From: JACVRW01 sp963746825
Lineage (GTDB): Bacteria; Actinomycetota; Thermoleophilia; Solirubrobacterales; Thermoleophilaceae
Length of the DNA stretch: 64,000 bases
NCBI GenBank assembly: GCA_963746825.1
Contig: CAVVCU010000005.1
Location: 620,001-684,000, forward strand
Reading direction: 5' to 3'
Part shown: positions 25,614 through 39,200 of the stretch, piece by piece
How the letters are laid out: each line of letters opens with the position of its first letter
How positions within the stretch are numbered: position 1 is the first letter of the stretch
Translations under genes and position numbers: made by a program
Notes under the pieces: generated by a model
Told to the model about the DNA's origin: nothing
The model's input: the letters and a program-made list of their open reading frames with translations, nothing else
Database searches by the model: none

Positions 25614-25916
25614 ATGTTCCCTCAGCTCAGAGAGCGAATCGGGCCCGCGCTCGACCTCATCGTCGAGTTCTCAACGCTCGGCGAATACCGCCTGAACGCC
25701 GATGGCGTTCTGTGCACCGCGAGCGCCCTCGCCCCCGCCCCTGAGTGCGAGCCGCAGATGGGAGGCGCCGGCCAGAAGGCCGCGCGCGCTGCGGTGAGCC
25801 GCATCGTCGCGGGTGGCGCGGCCGGCAACAAGCCGGCCGCCACCCCCGCGGCCCGGCGGCCGACGTGCGATGCAAAGCGGGCGGCGGCGCCCGAGCAGCT
25901 CTGCCTGGCCGTTTAG
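25614..25916 (+). CDS. Hypothetical protein
   Basis: 100 residues, not recognised. Starts FPQLRERIGPALDLIVEF, has four or so cysteines (VLCTAS, PECEP, PTCDAK, QLCLAV) and an Ala-rich middle. Third-position GC and codon use match neighbours. TACCTT nine bases before the ATG could be a -10. No signal peptide. Could be the tail of a larger family member. Confidence 0.5.
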   Translation: MFPQLRERIGPALDLIVEFSTLGEYRLNADGVLCTASALAPAPECEPQMGGAGQKAARAAVSRIVAGGAAGNKPAATPAARRPTCDAKRAAAPEQLCLAV

Positions 25917-25966
25917 CCCGCAGAGTCGCCCTAAATGTCGCGCCGACCGTGCCGATCACGGGTCAA

Positions 25967-26586
25967 ATGCGCCTTCGCCACCGCCTTACCTACGCCAATA
26001 CCGTTGCCACCCTTGCTCTGTTCCTGGCCCTGGGAGGCAGCTCGTACGCCGCCCTGTCGGTCACGGGCAAGAACGTCAAGAACGGCTCGCTGACCGGGAA
26101 GGACATCAAGAGTTCCTCGCTCGGGACCAAGCAGGTCAAGAACGGCTCGCTGCTCGCGGGAGACTTCAAGAGCGGCCAGCTCAAGGGCGGCCCTCAAGGA
26201 GCTCAGGGGCCCCAGGGACCCGCGGGCGCCGCGGGATCGCCCGGAGCCCCAGGTCCACTGGTTCTGCCGGCACGGCGCGGGCCTACGCCAACGTCCGGAC
26301 CACCTGTCCGAGCAACGACTGCGTCGTTGAGAACTCCAGCGGCGTCTCGCAGGCCACCCGGGTAGCCGCGGGCGTCTACTGCGTGCGAGCACCGGGCATC
26401 TCGGGCGACGCGGTGGCGGCAGTGGCGACGCCCGAGCTCGTCGGCTCCAACCCACCTACGGGAGCAACGACGGTCTATGTGGCACGAGACGGGGGCGCTG
26501 ACTGCACGGCCGGCGACTTCCGCGTGCTTACGTTTGAGAGCGCCTCGCCCATCAGCGGCATCGCCTTCAACATCGTCATTCCGTAA
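25967..26586 (+). CDS. Exported collagen-like protein, single-base frameshift
   Basis: N-terminus RHRLTYANTVATLALFLALGG with GSSYAAL is a signal peptide typical of Thermoleophilia surface proteins. It is followed by short Lys/Gly/Ser repeats (VTGKNVKNGSL, IKSSSLGTKQVKNGS), a Gly-X-Y stretch (GPQGAQGPQGPAGAAG...) and a C-terminal domain with Cys (TTCPSNDCVVENS, GVYCVRAPG). The N- and C-terminal parts are in different frames; adding one base near 26253 joins GAPG to STGSAGTARAYANV. Predicted secreted or surface-bound; ligand unknown. Confidence 0.7.
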
Positions 26587-27193
26587 CGCGGCCGCGACGC
26601 CGGAGCTCCTCGCCCAGCCACTCGATCGGCTCGCGGTTCTTGCCCGCGGTCGATCCGTCGAGCTCGACGAAGCGGGTGAATAGCCCTAGGTCGGGAATCC
26701 GCTCCAGCATGCGGTCGAAGGCGCGATCGTCCGCGCGCCCGGCGCGCTTCATCCTTCGCCAAAGCGAGTAGGGGCGGTCGTGCAGCTCGAGGGTGGTCAG
26801 CAGGCGCTCATCGCCGGTGTAGCGCTCGGCGAGCCGCCGGGCCCGCATCGCATGGTGGTTCTCGCCGGTCTTGGGTAGCCAGTCGCGCACGCGGCACTTC
26901 ATTGCGTCGTGGACCAGGGCCAGAAAGCGAAGCTCGGATCTTCGCGCTCCGGTCTCGCCCCACCGCTCGATCGTTTGCAGCAGGTCGGCCACGTGGGCGC
27001 CCACGTCGCCCTCCGGGTGCCCGCGGCGGGGCTTGCCCCAGGCCAATCCCTCGAGCAGTTCGGCATCGCCGCTGACCCGGCGCTCGAGATCCGTCTCGGG
27101 GCGAAAGCCCGGGACGAGCTCGGCCGCGGAGGCAGCTACTCGACGCTCTCGGCCACCCAGCGGTCGCCTTCCCGGGCCAGCGTCACCTGGCAC
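26576..27193 (-). CDS. HD domain protein
   Basis: About 205 residues. HD metal motif in FLALVHDAMKCRV, additional His in GHPEGDVGAHVADLL, ENHHAMRARRLAERY and TLELHDRPYSLWRRM, consistent with an HD phosphohydrolase of unknown substrate. Convergent with the collagen-like gene (11-bp overlap). GTG at 27193 overlaps the upstream gene by 58 bases; conserved sequence appears to begin near FRPETDLERRV, so the start is uncertain. Confidence 0.65.
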   Translation of the reverse strand: MPGDAGPGRRPLGGRERRVAASAAELVPGFRPETDLERRVSGDAELLEGLAWGKPRRGHPEGDVGAHVADLLQTIERWGETGARRSELRFLALVHDAMKCRVRDWLPKTGENHHAMRARRLAERYTGDERLLTTLELHDRPYSLWRRMKRAGRADDRAFDRMLERIPDLGLFTRFVELDGSTAGKNREPIEWLGEELRRRGRVTE

Positions 27194-27537
27194 TCTCCTT
27201 CCGAGCCCACCGCGACGAAGTGGGCACGGTCCTCGTCGACACCGGGGCGGTCGTCCACGAGCACCAGGTGGAGGTCGCTGTAGTCCCAGTCGCCGCGAGC
27301 CTCGGTCAGAGCACTTCGCGCCGCGCTTTCCATGGCCTCGCGGTGCCAGCCGCGGTCGCCGGCGCGGGCCTGCTCGAGTGCCGAGTCCGCAGCCGCCACA
27401 TGCTCGGCGTAGCTGCCGGCCTGACGGCGGTCACGAGCCCGCGCTCCCAGGAGGCCGAGGATGAAGAACAGCACCACCAGGACGCCCAGGACGATGAGGA
27501 TGATTGCCAGAGTCGAGAGTGCGAGGTACACGGCCAA
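27136..27537 (-). CDS. Small membrane-anchored protein
   Basis: 133 residues: one N-terminal hydrophobic segment (about 5-30, ALSTLAIILIVLGVLVVLFF), a basic stop-transfer RARDRR, then a soluble domain with HFVAVGSEGECQVTLAREGDRWVAESVE at the end. Not recognised. Start is TTG at 27537 or GTG at 27531. Immediately downstream of the rRNA operon in the same direction but separated by a terminator. Confidence 0.6.
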   Translation of the reverse strand: MAVYLALSTLAIILIVLGVLVVLFFILGLLGARARDRRQAGSYAEHVAAADSALEQARAGDRGWHREAMESAARSALTEARGDWDYSDLHLVLVDDRPGVDEDRAHFVAVGSEGECQVTLAREGDRWVAESVE

Positions 27538-27563
27538 TCCAGTCTAGGGAGCGGGCAAAGCAA

Positions 27564-27587
27564 GGGCCGCCCCCGGAGGAACGGCCC
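27564..27587 (-). terminator. rRNA operon terminator
   Basis: GGGCCG/CGGCCC stem with a 12-base loop about ten bases beyond the 5S 3' end, followed on the minus strand by TTGCTTTG. Confidence 0.55.
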
Positions 27588-27596
27588 AAGTTAAAT

Positions 27597-27712
27597 CGGC
27601 GGCGACCTACTCTCCCAGTCCCTTTCGGGTCAAGTACCATCGGCGCTGAGGGGCTTAACTGCTCTGTTCGGAATGGGAAGAGGTGTCTCCCCCTCGCTAT
27701 CACCACCGAAAC
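27597..27712 (-). rRNA. rrf: 5S ribosomal RNA
   Basis: Minus-strand sequence has the 5S core CCCATTCCGAACAG and GGTGGTGATAGCGAGGGGGA near the 5' side, with the closing ends complementary. About 116 nt. Ends are approximate by a few bases. Confidence 0.93.
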
Positions 27713-27758
27713 TTGGCGAGACGAGTCGAGCCAAACGCTCGCTCCGCCCTCGCCGAAG

Positions 27759-27771
27759 CTTGAAAACTGCA
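27759..27771 (-). other. 3' arm of the 23S processing stem
   Basis: CTTGAAAACTGCA on the + strand is the exact reverse complement of the 13 bases at 30898-30910, flanking 23S. The two arms would pair in the precursor RNA and form the RNase III-type processing stem. Confidence 0.7.
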
Positions 27772-27800
27772 CAGCCGGCCGCACTACAGAAGATCACAAA

Positions 27801-30815
<3,015 letters not shown>

Positions 30816-30897
30816 GATCGTTGATAAGCCGGCGGAGCGCTTGCGCGCCTGTCGCCGGCGTACAACGGTGATCTTCCGTTGTTTGTTTGGCCAACTA

Positions 30898-30910
30898 TGC
30901 AGTTTTCAAG
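30898..30910 (-). other. 5' arm of the 23S processing stem
   Basis: TGCAGTTTTCAAG on the + strand pairs perfectly over 13 bp with 27759-27771 beyond the 23S 3' end. Confidence 0.7.
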
Positions 30911-30956
30911 GTCCGGCGAGGGCGCAACCGGAGGTGATTCCCCCGGCTGGTCTCTC

Positions 30957-30972
30957 AAAACTCAGCAGTGCA
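30957..30972 (-). other. 3' arm of the 16S processing stem
   Basis: AAAACTCAGCAGTGCA on the + strand is complementary over 16 bases to 32817-32832 in the leader, bracketing 16S. Confidence 0.75.
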
Positions 30973-31054
30973 GGGCCCAGGCTCGGTCGACGTTTCGGGA
31001 CGCCTGACGGCTCTAAGAGCGCATCAGGCGGACTCGCCCTTATGGCGAGCTCCC

Positions 31055-32602
<1,548 letters not shown>

Positions 32603-32903
32603 AGTCTGGCGTGGTATCAACGCCGGCCACCGAAGCGACCGACTATTCCACTGTCAGATTTAGAGAGTTGTCAAGTCGTGATGCCTCCGCGCACACTTGC
32701 GGAAGGCTGGACCTGACGGGTCTTGTTCAGGCCCTGTCCTAAAGACAGGGTCGAACCTGGGCGACCAATTCGCCGCAGCGCAAGCTTTAGCTTGCGAGGC
32801 GGCGGTTAAGGTCGCGTGCACTGCTGAGTTTTCAAAGACCGTGCGCCCCTCAGGGGTGGGGTCGCCACCGGCGCCTGAAGCGCGACGGACCAGTGTAGCA
32901 GTC
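32603..32903 (-). promoter_or_regulatory. rRNA operon leader and promoter region
   Basis: No gene. It contains the hairpins CCTGTC-CTAAA-GACAGG (about 32,736-32,751) and GCAAGC-TTTA-GCTTGC (about 32,780-32,795), and the 16S processing arm at 32817-32832. A TACACT hexamer at 32892-32897 (minus) is a candidate -10, but no convincing -35 stands upstream. tyrS ends just upstream at 32904, so read-through is possible. Confidence 0.55.
32817..32832 (-). other. 5' arm of the 16S processing stem
   Basis: TGCACTGCTGAGTTTT on the + strand pairs with 30957-30972 over 16 bp. Confidence 0.75.
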
Positions 32904-34079
32904 TCAAACGCGTCTCAGGCGTTTGAATCGGCGCCTCCCAAGCTGGATCACGGCGCCGTCGAGGCGCTCGGCGGGCAGATCGAGGGCGGACTGGTCGAGG
33001 GGGTCGCCGTCGAGCCGCACCCCGGCCTGGGCCAGCACGCGCCGCCCCTCGGAGCGCGAGATGCCGAAGGCGTCGGCGAGCAGCGCCGGCACGTGCACCT
33101 GGTCCTCCCCGTTGCCGGCGAACGTGAACTCGTCCATGTCCTCGGGCAGCTCGCGCCGCACGTGGAGGGCGTCGAAGCGTTCCTCGGCGGCCTCGGCCGC
33201 GGCCTCGCCGTGAAAGCGGGCGGTGAGCTCGCGGGCCATCGCACGCTTGGCGTCGCGGGGGGACAGCGCCGGGTCGGGCGGCGAATCGAGCAGCAGCTCG
33301 CCGTACACCCCCAGCGCGGCGTCCGGCACCCGCATCAGCTTGCCGTACACGTCCTCGGGGGCATCGTTCACCCCGACGTAGTTGCCGAGCGACTTCGACA
33401 TCTTCTGAACGCCGTCGATGCCGGGAAGGATCGGCATGGTGAGAATCGACTGGGGCTCGACTCCGTAGGCCCGCTGCACCTCGCGCGCGAGCAGCACGTT
33501 GAACTTCTGGTCGGTGGCGCCGAGCTCCACGTCGGAGCGGATGGCCACCGAGTCGTAGCCCTGCATGAGCGGATAGAGCAGCTCGAGGATGGAGATCGGC
33601 TCGCGCGCCGCGTAGCGCTGGGCGAAGTCGTCGCGCTCGAGCAGCTGCGCCACCGTGGCGGTGCGCGCGAGGCGAAAGAGCTCCTCCATCGGCATGTCCA
33701 GCCACTCACCGTTGCGCCGCACCTCGGTCCGCGAGCGGTCGAGCACCTTGAACGCCTGGTCCTCGTAGGTCTCGGCGTTGCGGTCGACCTCCGCGGGGTC
33801 GGCGAACGGGCGTATCGACGAGCGCCCGCTCGGGTCGCCCACGCGCGCGGTGTAATCGCCGATGATCAGTACGACCTGGTGCCCGAGATCCTGGAACTCG
33901 CGCAGCTTGCGCAGCACGACCGTATGGCCGAGGTGGATGTCCGGCGTGGTCGGGTCCACGCCCAGCTTCACGCGCAATGGGCGGCCCTGGGCCAACTGGC
34001 GCTCGAGCTCGCCCCGCGGGAGGGCGTCGACGGCATTACGGGTGAGGAAACGGGCCGCCTCTCCCGGAGAATCCGTCAT
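32904..34079 (-). CDS. tyrS: Tyrosyl-tRNA synthetase
   Basis: Charges tRNA-Tyr; class I. 391 residues with DPTTPDIHLGHTVVLRK (HIGH motif as HLGH), the tyrosine pocket around YPLMQGYDSVAI, and KMSKSLGNYVGV. A C-terminal S4 RNA-binding domain occupies the last 65 residues or so. Start ATG at 34079 with TAGCAT seven bases upstream; the frame is open further upstream but not conserved. The stop sits in an 8-bp inverted repeat (TCAAACGC/GCGTTTGA, 32904-32926) that may limit read-through into the rRNA operon. Confidence 0.95.
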   Translation of the reverse strand: MTDSPGEAARFLTRNAVDALPRGELERQLAQGRPLRVKLGVDPTTPDIHLGHTVVLRKLREFQDLGHQVVLIIGDYTARVGDPSGRSSIRPFADPAEVDRNAETYEDQAFKVLDRSRTEVRRNGEWLDMPMEELFRLARTATVAQLLERDDFAQRYAAREPISILELLYPLMQGYDSVAIRSDVELGATDQKFNVLLAREVQRAYGVEPQSILTMPILPGIDGVQKMSKSLGNYVGVNDAPEDVYGKLMRVPDAALGVYGELLLDSPPDPALSPRDAKRAMARELTARFHGEAAAEAAEERFDALHVRRELPEDMDEFTFAGNGEDQVHVPALLADAFGISRSEGRRVLAQAGVRLDGDPLDQSALDLPAERLDGAVIQLGRRRFKRLRRV

Positions 34080-34086
34080 GGCGCCA

Positions 34087-34092
34087 ATGCTA
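34087..34092 (-). promoter_or_regulatory. -10 element (TAGCAT) of a leaderless tyrS promoter
   Basis: TAGCAT seven bases before the tyrS ATG. The 130-bp gap to the divergent PBP gene would also hold that gene's promoter, which I could not pinpoint. Confidence 0.5.
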
Positions 34093-34209
34093 GACTGCCG
34101 CACTCGCTGGGTGCCCGGTTGAGAGAGCCGTGCGACGGGCGCCAAGAGGCTGCCGTTACATCTCGCACGCCTACGCGACACCCCTCTGCCGGGGCGCTCA
34201 CAGGACACA

Positions 34210-36606
34210 ATGCCCGAGCCGCCGACGCACATCCGAAAACTGCCGCCCCAGCGCGGGGGACGCTTCGCGCGCGCGGCCAAGACCCCGCCGCCGCCCCCTC
34301 CCCCTCGGCCCGCCAAGCCGAAGGTCAAGAAGCTCCGGCTCCTGTTCGTGCTGGGCGGGCTCTCCATCATCGCCGTGATCTCGACGGTTTTCGGGATGCT
34401 GATGGCGGTGGCCAGCGACCTTCCGTCCCTGGACAACCGGGCCGAGCTCGAGGCGGCCGAGAACTCCGTGCTCCTGGCCGACGGGCCCGGCTGCAAGACG
34501 ATGAAGGAGGGCCTGGACAACCCGGATTGCCGGGTGGCCAAGCTGACCGGCAACCTCAACCGCATCCTGGTCAGCGAGCGAGACGTGTCGCCGTACCTGA
34601 AGAACGCGGTGATCGCCATCGAGGATCGCCGCTTCTACGAGCACGAGGGCCTCGACTACACCGGAATCGGCCGCGCACTGTGGCAGGACGTCCGTCGCCG
34701 CCAGGCCGTGCAGGGCGGTTCGACCATCACCCAGCAGTTCGTCAAGAACGCCCTCTCGGCTCAGGGCAACCGCTCGGTCTTCCAGAAGCTTCGCGAGTCG
34801 GCACTGGCCTACCACCTCGAGCGTGAATGGCCCAAGGAGAGAATCCTCACCCAGTACCTCAATACCGTCTATTTCGGTAATGGGGCGTACGGCATCGAGT
34901 CGGCCATGCGCACCTACTTCGGTGACGGTGACGAGCCCGAGGAGCTGAGGACGGCGAGCGAGGACACCGGGGTGACCGTTGCGCCCGCACCCACCCCCGA
35001 CGAGGACCTGGTCGACGACGACGCGTCCCCTTCAGAGTCGTTCGAGGTCGAGCCGGCGGAGGCGGCGCTCCTCGCGGGGATGATCGCCTCCCCCAGCCTC
35101 TACGACCCGATCGAGAACCCCAAGCAGTCCGAGGACCGCCGGAACCTGGTGCTCCTGCGCATGTTCGAGCAGGACATGATCACCAAGGCCCAGTACGACG
35201 AGGCCGTGCGCAGGTCCCTCCCGGACGAGGACCAGGTCGATCCGCCCGACGTCGAGTCGGCCCAGCCCTACTTCACCACCTGGATGACCGAGCACCTGGT
35301 CGACCAGTACTCGGCCAGCGTGGTGTTCGGCGGCGGGCTCAAGGTGAGGACCACGATCGATCCCGAGCTGCAGGCCGCCGCGGAGAACGCGATCGCGGGC
35401 CGCCTGGCCGGGATCGGCCCCAGCGCCTCCCTCGTGGCGATCGACAACGACACCGGCAAGGTCAAGGCGATGGTGGGCGGCACGGACTTCGACGCCACGC
35501 CCTTCAACCTGGCCACCAACGGCCATCGCCAGCCCGGTTCCGCGTTCAAGCCCTTCATCCTCGTCCGCGCGCTGGCCGACGGGATCGACCCCAACAGCAC
35601 GTGGGCCTCCCAGCCCAAGCAGCTTCCCTTCATCGGGGAGAAGGGCCCCGAGCTCTTCAAGGTGTCCAACTACGAGGACTCCTACCTCGGCGCGGCCTCG
35701 CTGTGGTCGGCCACCGCGACATCGGACAACTCGGTCTTCGCCGAGCTGGGCATGGAGGTCAAGCCCAAGCGGGTGGCCCGGATGGCCAGGAGGATGGGCA
35801 TCAAGACCGACCTCTCGACCAACCCGGCCATGTTGCTGGGCGGCCTCGAGGAGGGTGTGACCGCGCTCGAGATGGCCTACGCCTATTCCACGTTGGCCAA
35901 CAACGGCACGCGCGTGTCGGGCACCCTGGCCCCCGACAACAGGGGCCCGGTGGCCATCGAGGAGGTGGCCGACGGCCCGAACGGCGACGAGGTGAACAAG
36001 CCCGTGACCAAGCGGGTGATCCCGTCCGACGTCGCCCAGACCGCCAAGGACATGCTCTCGCTGGTGGTCACGAGCGGCACGGGCAAGGCCGCCCAGGTCG
36101 GCGACGAGAACATCTGGGGCAAGACGGGCACCACCGAGAACTACGGCGACGCATGGTTTGCCGGCGGCAACGACGAGCTCACCGTGGCGGTGTGGGTGGG
36201 CTACGCGGACCGGGTCCAGGCAATGGAGTACGAGCACGCCGGGCCGGTCGCGGGCGGCACCTTCCCCGCCGAGATCTTCCACGACTTCATGACGTCATGG
36301 GTGACCATGCGCGACGCCCGCCGGGCCGCGGCGGCCGCCGGTCGCCAGACGGAGGATTCCGGCACCTACACGCCGCCCACGACGGTCGACCCCGGCACCA
36401 TCCCCGAGGCCGAGCAGGCCGTGCCCACCACGCCTTCCGAGACCGATGCCGGCGAGGTGCCCGAGGCCGCTCCGCAACCCGACGCTCCCACCGAGACGCC
36501 GGCCCCCGAAACGCCCGTGCCGGTCGAGCCGCCTCCCACCCCCGTGACCCCGCCCACGGGCGAGAGCGGCAGCGGCGGCGGCGGCGTGGCCCCCGGCTCC
36601 CCCTAG
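34210..36606 (+). CDS. Class A penicillin-binding protein (transglycosylase/transpeptidase)
   Basis: Bifunctional peptidoglycan synthase, 798 residues. Cytoplasmic Pro/Lys tail, membrane anchor at about 42-67, GT51 domain from about 110 with catalytic Glu in IEDRRFYEHEG (about 138) and QGGSTITQQFVKN. The transpeptidase has SAFK with Ser at about 444, SDN at 505-507 and KTG at 638-640. The GT domain carries an acidic Pro/Asp-rich insert (about 239-280). After about residue 700 the tail is Pro/Thr/Glu-rich and Gly-rich. Stop shares CTAG with the convergent glycosylase gene. Confidence 0.94.
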   Translation: MPEPPTHIRKLPPQRGGRFARAAKTPPPPPPPRPAKPKVKKLRLLFVLGGLSIIAVISTVFGMLMAVASDLPSLDNRAELEAAENSVLLADGPGCKTMKEGLDNPDCRVAKLTGNLNRILVSERDVSPYLKNAVIAIEDRRFYEHEGLDYTGIGRALWQDVRRRQAVQGGSTITQQFVKNALSAQGNRSVFQKLRESALAYHLEREWPKERILTQYLNTVYFGNGAYGIESAMRTYFGDGDEPEELRTASEDTGVTVAPAPTPDEDLVDDDASPSESFEVEPAEAALLAGMIASPSLYDPIENPKQSEDRRNLVLLRMFEQDMITKAQYDEAVRRSLPDEDQVDPPDVESAQPYFTTWMTEHLVDQYSASVVFGGGLKVRTTIDPELQAAAENAIAGRLAGIGPSASLVAIDNDTGKVKAMVGGTDFDATPFNLATNGHRQPGSAFKPFILVRALADGIDPNSTWASQPKQLPFIGEKGPELFKVSNYEDSYLGAASLWSATATSDNSVFAELGMEVKPKRVARMARRMGIKTDLSTNPAMLLGGLEEGVTALEMAYAYSTLANNGTRVSGTLAPDNRGPVAIEEVADGPNGDEVNKPVTKRVIPSDVAQTAKDMLSLVVTSGTGKAAQVGDENIWGKTGTTENYGDAWFAGGNDELTVAVWVGYADRVQAMEYEHAGPVAGGTFPAEIFHDFMTSWVTMRDARRAAAAAGRQTEDSGTYTPPTTVDPGTIPEAEQAVPTTPSETDAGEVPEAAPQPDAPTETPAPETPVPVEPPPTPVTPPTGESGSGGGGVAPGSP

Positions 36607-37196
36607 GCCGCCGCGCGGCGCATGGCCGCCGGCCACGGCCTCGACACGAACCGGCTCTCGGCGTCGCAGAAGCGCCACGGCAGCTCGGCCGCCTTGGTGA
36701 TCCCGATGCGCTCGCCCGCGACGATGCGCGGGTCGCGGTGGCCGCGCTCGCGCGCGATCACCTCGATCGGGCCGTCGACCAGCGAGGTCCCGTTGAGCAC
36801 GAGGCCGATGCCGAGCGCCTGGGTGAGCTTGCCCGGCCCCGAGCAGAGATCCTCCCGGCGCTCGAGGCGGCGGCGCTCACGCATCACGGCCAGCCCGTCG
36901 GTCGGCTCCAGAGCGCGCACGAGCACGGCGGCCCCGACCCCCTCGGCCTCGGCCACGGCGTTCATCAGCGAGTGGATCCCGTAGGAGAAGTACACATAGG
37001 CCCGCCCCGGCTCGCCGAAGAGGGTGTGGGTCCGCCCGGTCAGGCCGACGTGGGCGTGGCAGGCGGCCTCGTCCATGTGGTAGCTCTCGGTCTCGACGAT
37101 CCGGCCCGCCGTGTTGCCGTGGCGGACCGTGCAGCCGATCAGGTCGCGGGCGACGCTGTGGACCGAGCGAGCGTAGAAGTCGCGCCCCAGGCTCAC
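36603..37196 (-). CDS. 3-methyladenine DNA glycosylase (MPG/AAG family)
   Basis: Excises alkylated purines to start base excision repair. 197 residues; catalytic Glu and neighbours in GRIVETESYHMDEAACHA, base-flipping Tyr in AYVYFSYGIHSLMN, and GPGKLTQALGI. GTG start at 37196 overlaps the argH stop (GTGA), so expressed with argH. Confidence 0.93.
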   Translation of the reverse strand: MSLGRDFYARSVHSVARDLIGCTVRHGNTAGRIVETESYHMDEAACHAHVGLTGRTHTLFGEPGRAYVYFSYGIHSLMNAVAEAEGVGAAVLVRALEPTDGLAVMRERRRLERREDLCSGPGKLTQALGIGLVLNGTSLVDGPIEVIARERGHRDPRIVAGERIGITKAAELPWRFCDAESRFVSRPWPAAMRRAAA

Positions 37197-38569
37197 GGGG
37201 CCATGGCCTCGTCGAGCACGTGCCGGGCCTGGGCCAGCTGCTCGTTCACCCTCGCGAGCGACGTTCCCCCCTCGGATACCTTCGACTCGAGCCACGAGCT
37301 CTGGTCGAGCAGCGCGCGAAAGGAGTCAGGCGGCAGCTGAGGCGCGGCACCGGCCAGCTCGTCGTCGGTGAGTTCCGACAGCACGCGGCCGCTCTCGACG
37401 GCCATCCGCACCAGGTCCCCGACGATCCCGTGAGCCTCGCGGAAGGGCACGCCGTCGCGCACCAGGAGGTCGGCCAGGTCGGTGGCCGCGGTGAACTCGT
37501 CGGACGCGGCCGCGGCCATGCGCTCGCGGTCGAACTCGAGGCCGGCCAGCATCTCGCGTGCCACGCGAAGGCACAGCTCGAGCGTGTCGATCGAGTCGAA
37601 GAGCGGCTCCTTGTCCTCCTGAAGGTCCTTGTTGTAGGTGAGCGGGAGCGCGTGCAGCACCCCGTGGACGCCGGCCAAGCGTCCCATGATCCGCGGTGCC
37701 TTGGCGCGCAGCAGCTCCGCGGCGTCGGGGTTCTTCTTCTGGGGCATGAGGCTCGACCCCGAGGCGAAGGCATCGGACACACGGCAGAAGCCGAACTCCG
37801 CGGTCGACCAGAGCACGATCTCGGCGCCCAGCTGCGACAGGTGGCCGGCACACGTGGCCGCGGCGCTGATGTAGTCGAGCACGAAATCGCGGTTGGAGAC
37901 CGCGTCGAGCGAGTTCTCCGCGATGCCGTTGAAGCCGAGCTCCTGAGCCACGTACATGCGACCGGTGTCGAAGTTCACGCCGGCCAGCGCGCCGGCACCG
38001 AGCGGCAGGTCGTCGGTGGCCGTCATGCAGAAGTTGAAGCGCTGCAGGTCGCGCCGCAGCTTCCAGAACCAGGCCAACAGATGATGGGAGAGGTAGACGG
38101 GCTGGGCGCGCTGCAGGTGCGTGTAGCCCGGGAGCGGCCAGTCGAGATGGCGCTCGGCGCGGTCGACCAGGGTGGCCATCAGCGCCAGCAGCAGGGAACG
38201 GGCTTCGAGGCTGTGCGCGCGCACGAGCATGGCCACGTCGGTGGCCACCTGGTCGTTGCGCGAGCGGGCGGTGTGCAGCTTGCCGCCGGCCGGCCCGGCC
38301 ACCTCGGTCAGTCGCCGCTCGATCGCCATGTGGATGTCCTCGTCGTCCTCGTGGACGACGAACGTGTCGGCCTCGATCTCCCCCCGGACCACCTCGAGGC
38401 CCTTCTCGATCTCCGCCAGGTCGGCCTGACCGATGATGTCGCTGCGGGCGAGCATGCGCGCGTGCGCGAGCGACTGCTCGATGTCGTAGGGCGCCAGGCG
38501 ATAGTCGAATGAGATCGACGAGTTGAGCGCTCGGAACAGCGGGTCCTGGGGATCGGCGAAACGGCCCAT
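37193..38569 (-). CDS. argH: Argininosuccinate lyase
   Basis: Final step of arginine synthesis, splitting argininosuccinate into arginine and fumarate. 458 residues; SRNDQVATD, GYTHLQRAQPV and the fumarase-superfamily loop GSSLMPQKKNPD with the catalytic Ser. ATG at 38569; the frame upstream is not conserved. argG is not in the window. The first codons overlap nothing, but the divergent GNAT starts only 32 bases away. Confidence 0.96.
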   Translation of the reverse strand: MGRFADPQDPLFRALNSSISFDYRLAPYDIEQSLAHARMLARSDIIGQADLAEIEKGLEVVRGEIEADTFVVHEDDEDIHMAIERRLTEVAGPAGGKLHTARSRNDQVATDVAMLVRAHSLEARSLLLALMATLVDRAERHLDWPLPGYTHLQRAQPVYLSHHLLAWFWKLRRDLQRFNFCMTATDDLPLGAGALAGVNFDTGRMYVAQELGFNGIAENSLDAVSNRDFVLDYISAAATCAGHLSQLGAEIVLWSTAEFGFCRVSDAFASGSSLMPQKKNPDAAELLRAKAPRIMGRLAGVHGVLHALPLTYNKDLQEDKEPLFDSIDTLELCLRVAREMLAGLEFDRERMAAAASDEFTAATDLADLLVRDGVPFREAHGIVGDLVRMAVESGRVLSELTDDELAGAAPQLPPDSFRALLDQSSWLESKVSEGGTSLARVNEQLAQARHVLDEAMAP

Positions 38570-38584
38570 GCGGCCCCGGCAGTC

Positions 38585-38590
38585 TAGATT
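38585..38590 (+). promoter_or_regulatory. -10 element (TAGATT) for the GNAT gene
   Basis: TAGATT ten bases before a TTG start at 38601, in the 31-bp gap between divergent argH and GNAT genes. Confidence 0.4.
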
Positions 38591-38600
38591 GCGGGCAGCC

Positions 38601-39200
38601 TTGACCCGCGTCCGCAAAGCACGGCCCGAGGACTTTCCCGTGGCCGCCCAGCTCCTTCACCTGAGCGCCGCCGACATGTACGACCGCTTCTCCGGCGGAC
38701 GCGAGCGTGCGTTGCGGGTGCTGGAGCGCTCGCTGGCGGAGCCCGGCAACGCGTCGAGCGCCGAGACGATCTGGCTGGCGGAGATCGAGGATCAGCCGGT
38801 CGCGGTGATGGCCGCCTTCTCGGTCGACGAGGCGGGCGACCGCTCGCGAGCCTTCCTGCGCCTTGCGCTGCGGGGCTCGCCCCCGTGGCGCTGGCCCACG
38901 GCGCTCTACCTGTACTGGGCCGGCGGGCGGGCGGCCCCGAGCCCGCCGGCGAGCGCGTTCTACATCGACGCCCTGGCCACGAGCCCCGGCTTTCGCCGCC
39001 GCGGAGCGGCCCGCGCCCTGCTGGCCGAAGCCGAGCGCGAGGCGCGCAAGCGCCGCCTACCGGCGATCGCGCTCGACACCACGATCGACAACGCGCCCGC
39101 GCGCGCCCTCTACGGGACAGAGGGCTTCGACGAGCAGGCCTACCAGCCGCCGGCCCGCGGCCTGCCCGGCTTCGTGGCGATGGTCAAGCCGCTCGCCTAG
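38601..39200 (+). CDS. GNAT family N-acetyltransferase
   Basis: 199 residues from TTG at 38601. Opens with RVRKARPEDFPVAAQLL; acetyl-CoA loop is TSPGFRRRGAARALLAEAE (RRRGAA as the R/Q-x-x-G-x-A motif), and ALYGTEGFDEQAY closes the fold. Acceptor substrate unknown. Stop shares CTAG with the convergent CoA-transferase gene. Confidence 0.82.
   Translation: MTRVRKARPEDFPVAAQLLHLSAADMYDRFSGGRERALRVLERSLAEPGNASSAETIWLAEIEDQPVAVMAAFSVDEAGDRSRAFLRLALRGSPPWRWPTALYLYWAGGRAAPSPPASAFYIDALATSPGFRRRGAARALLAEAEREARKRRLPAIALDTTIDNAPARALYGTEGFDEQAYQPPARGLPGFVAMVKPLA

Noticed and set aside
32697..34826. 709-codon + strand frame across the rRNA leader, tyrS antisense and the start of the PBP gene
   Set aside because: Crosses unrelated features and reads antisense to tyrS; no recognisable domain.
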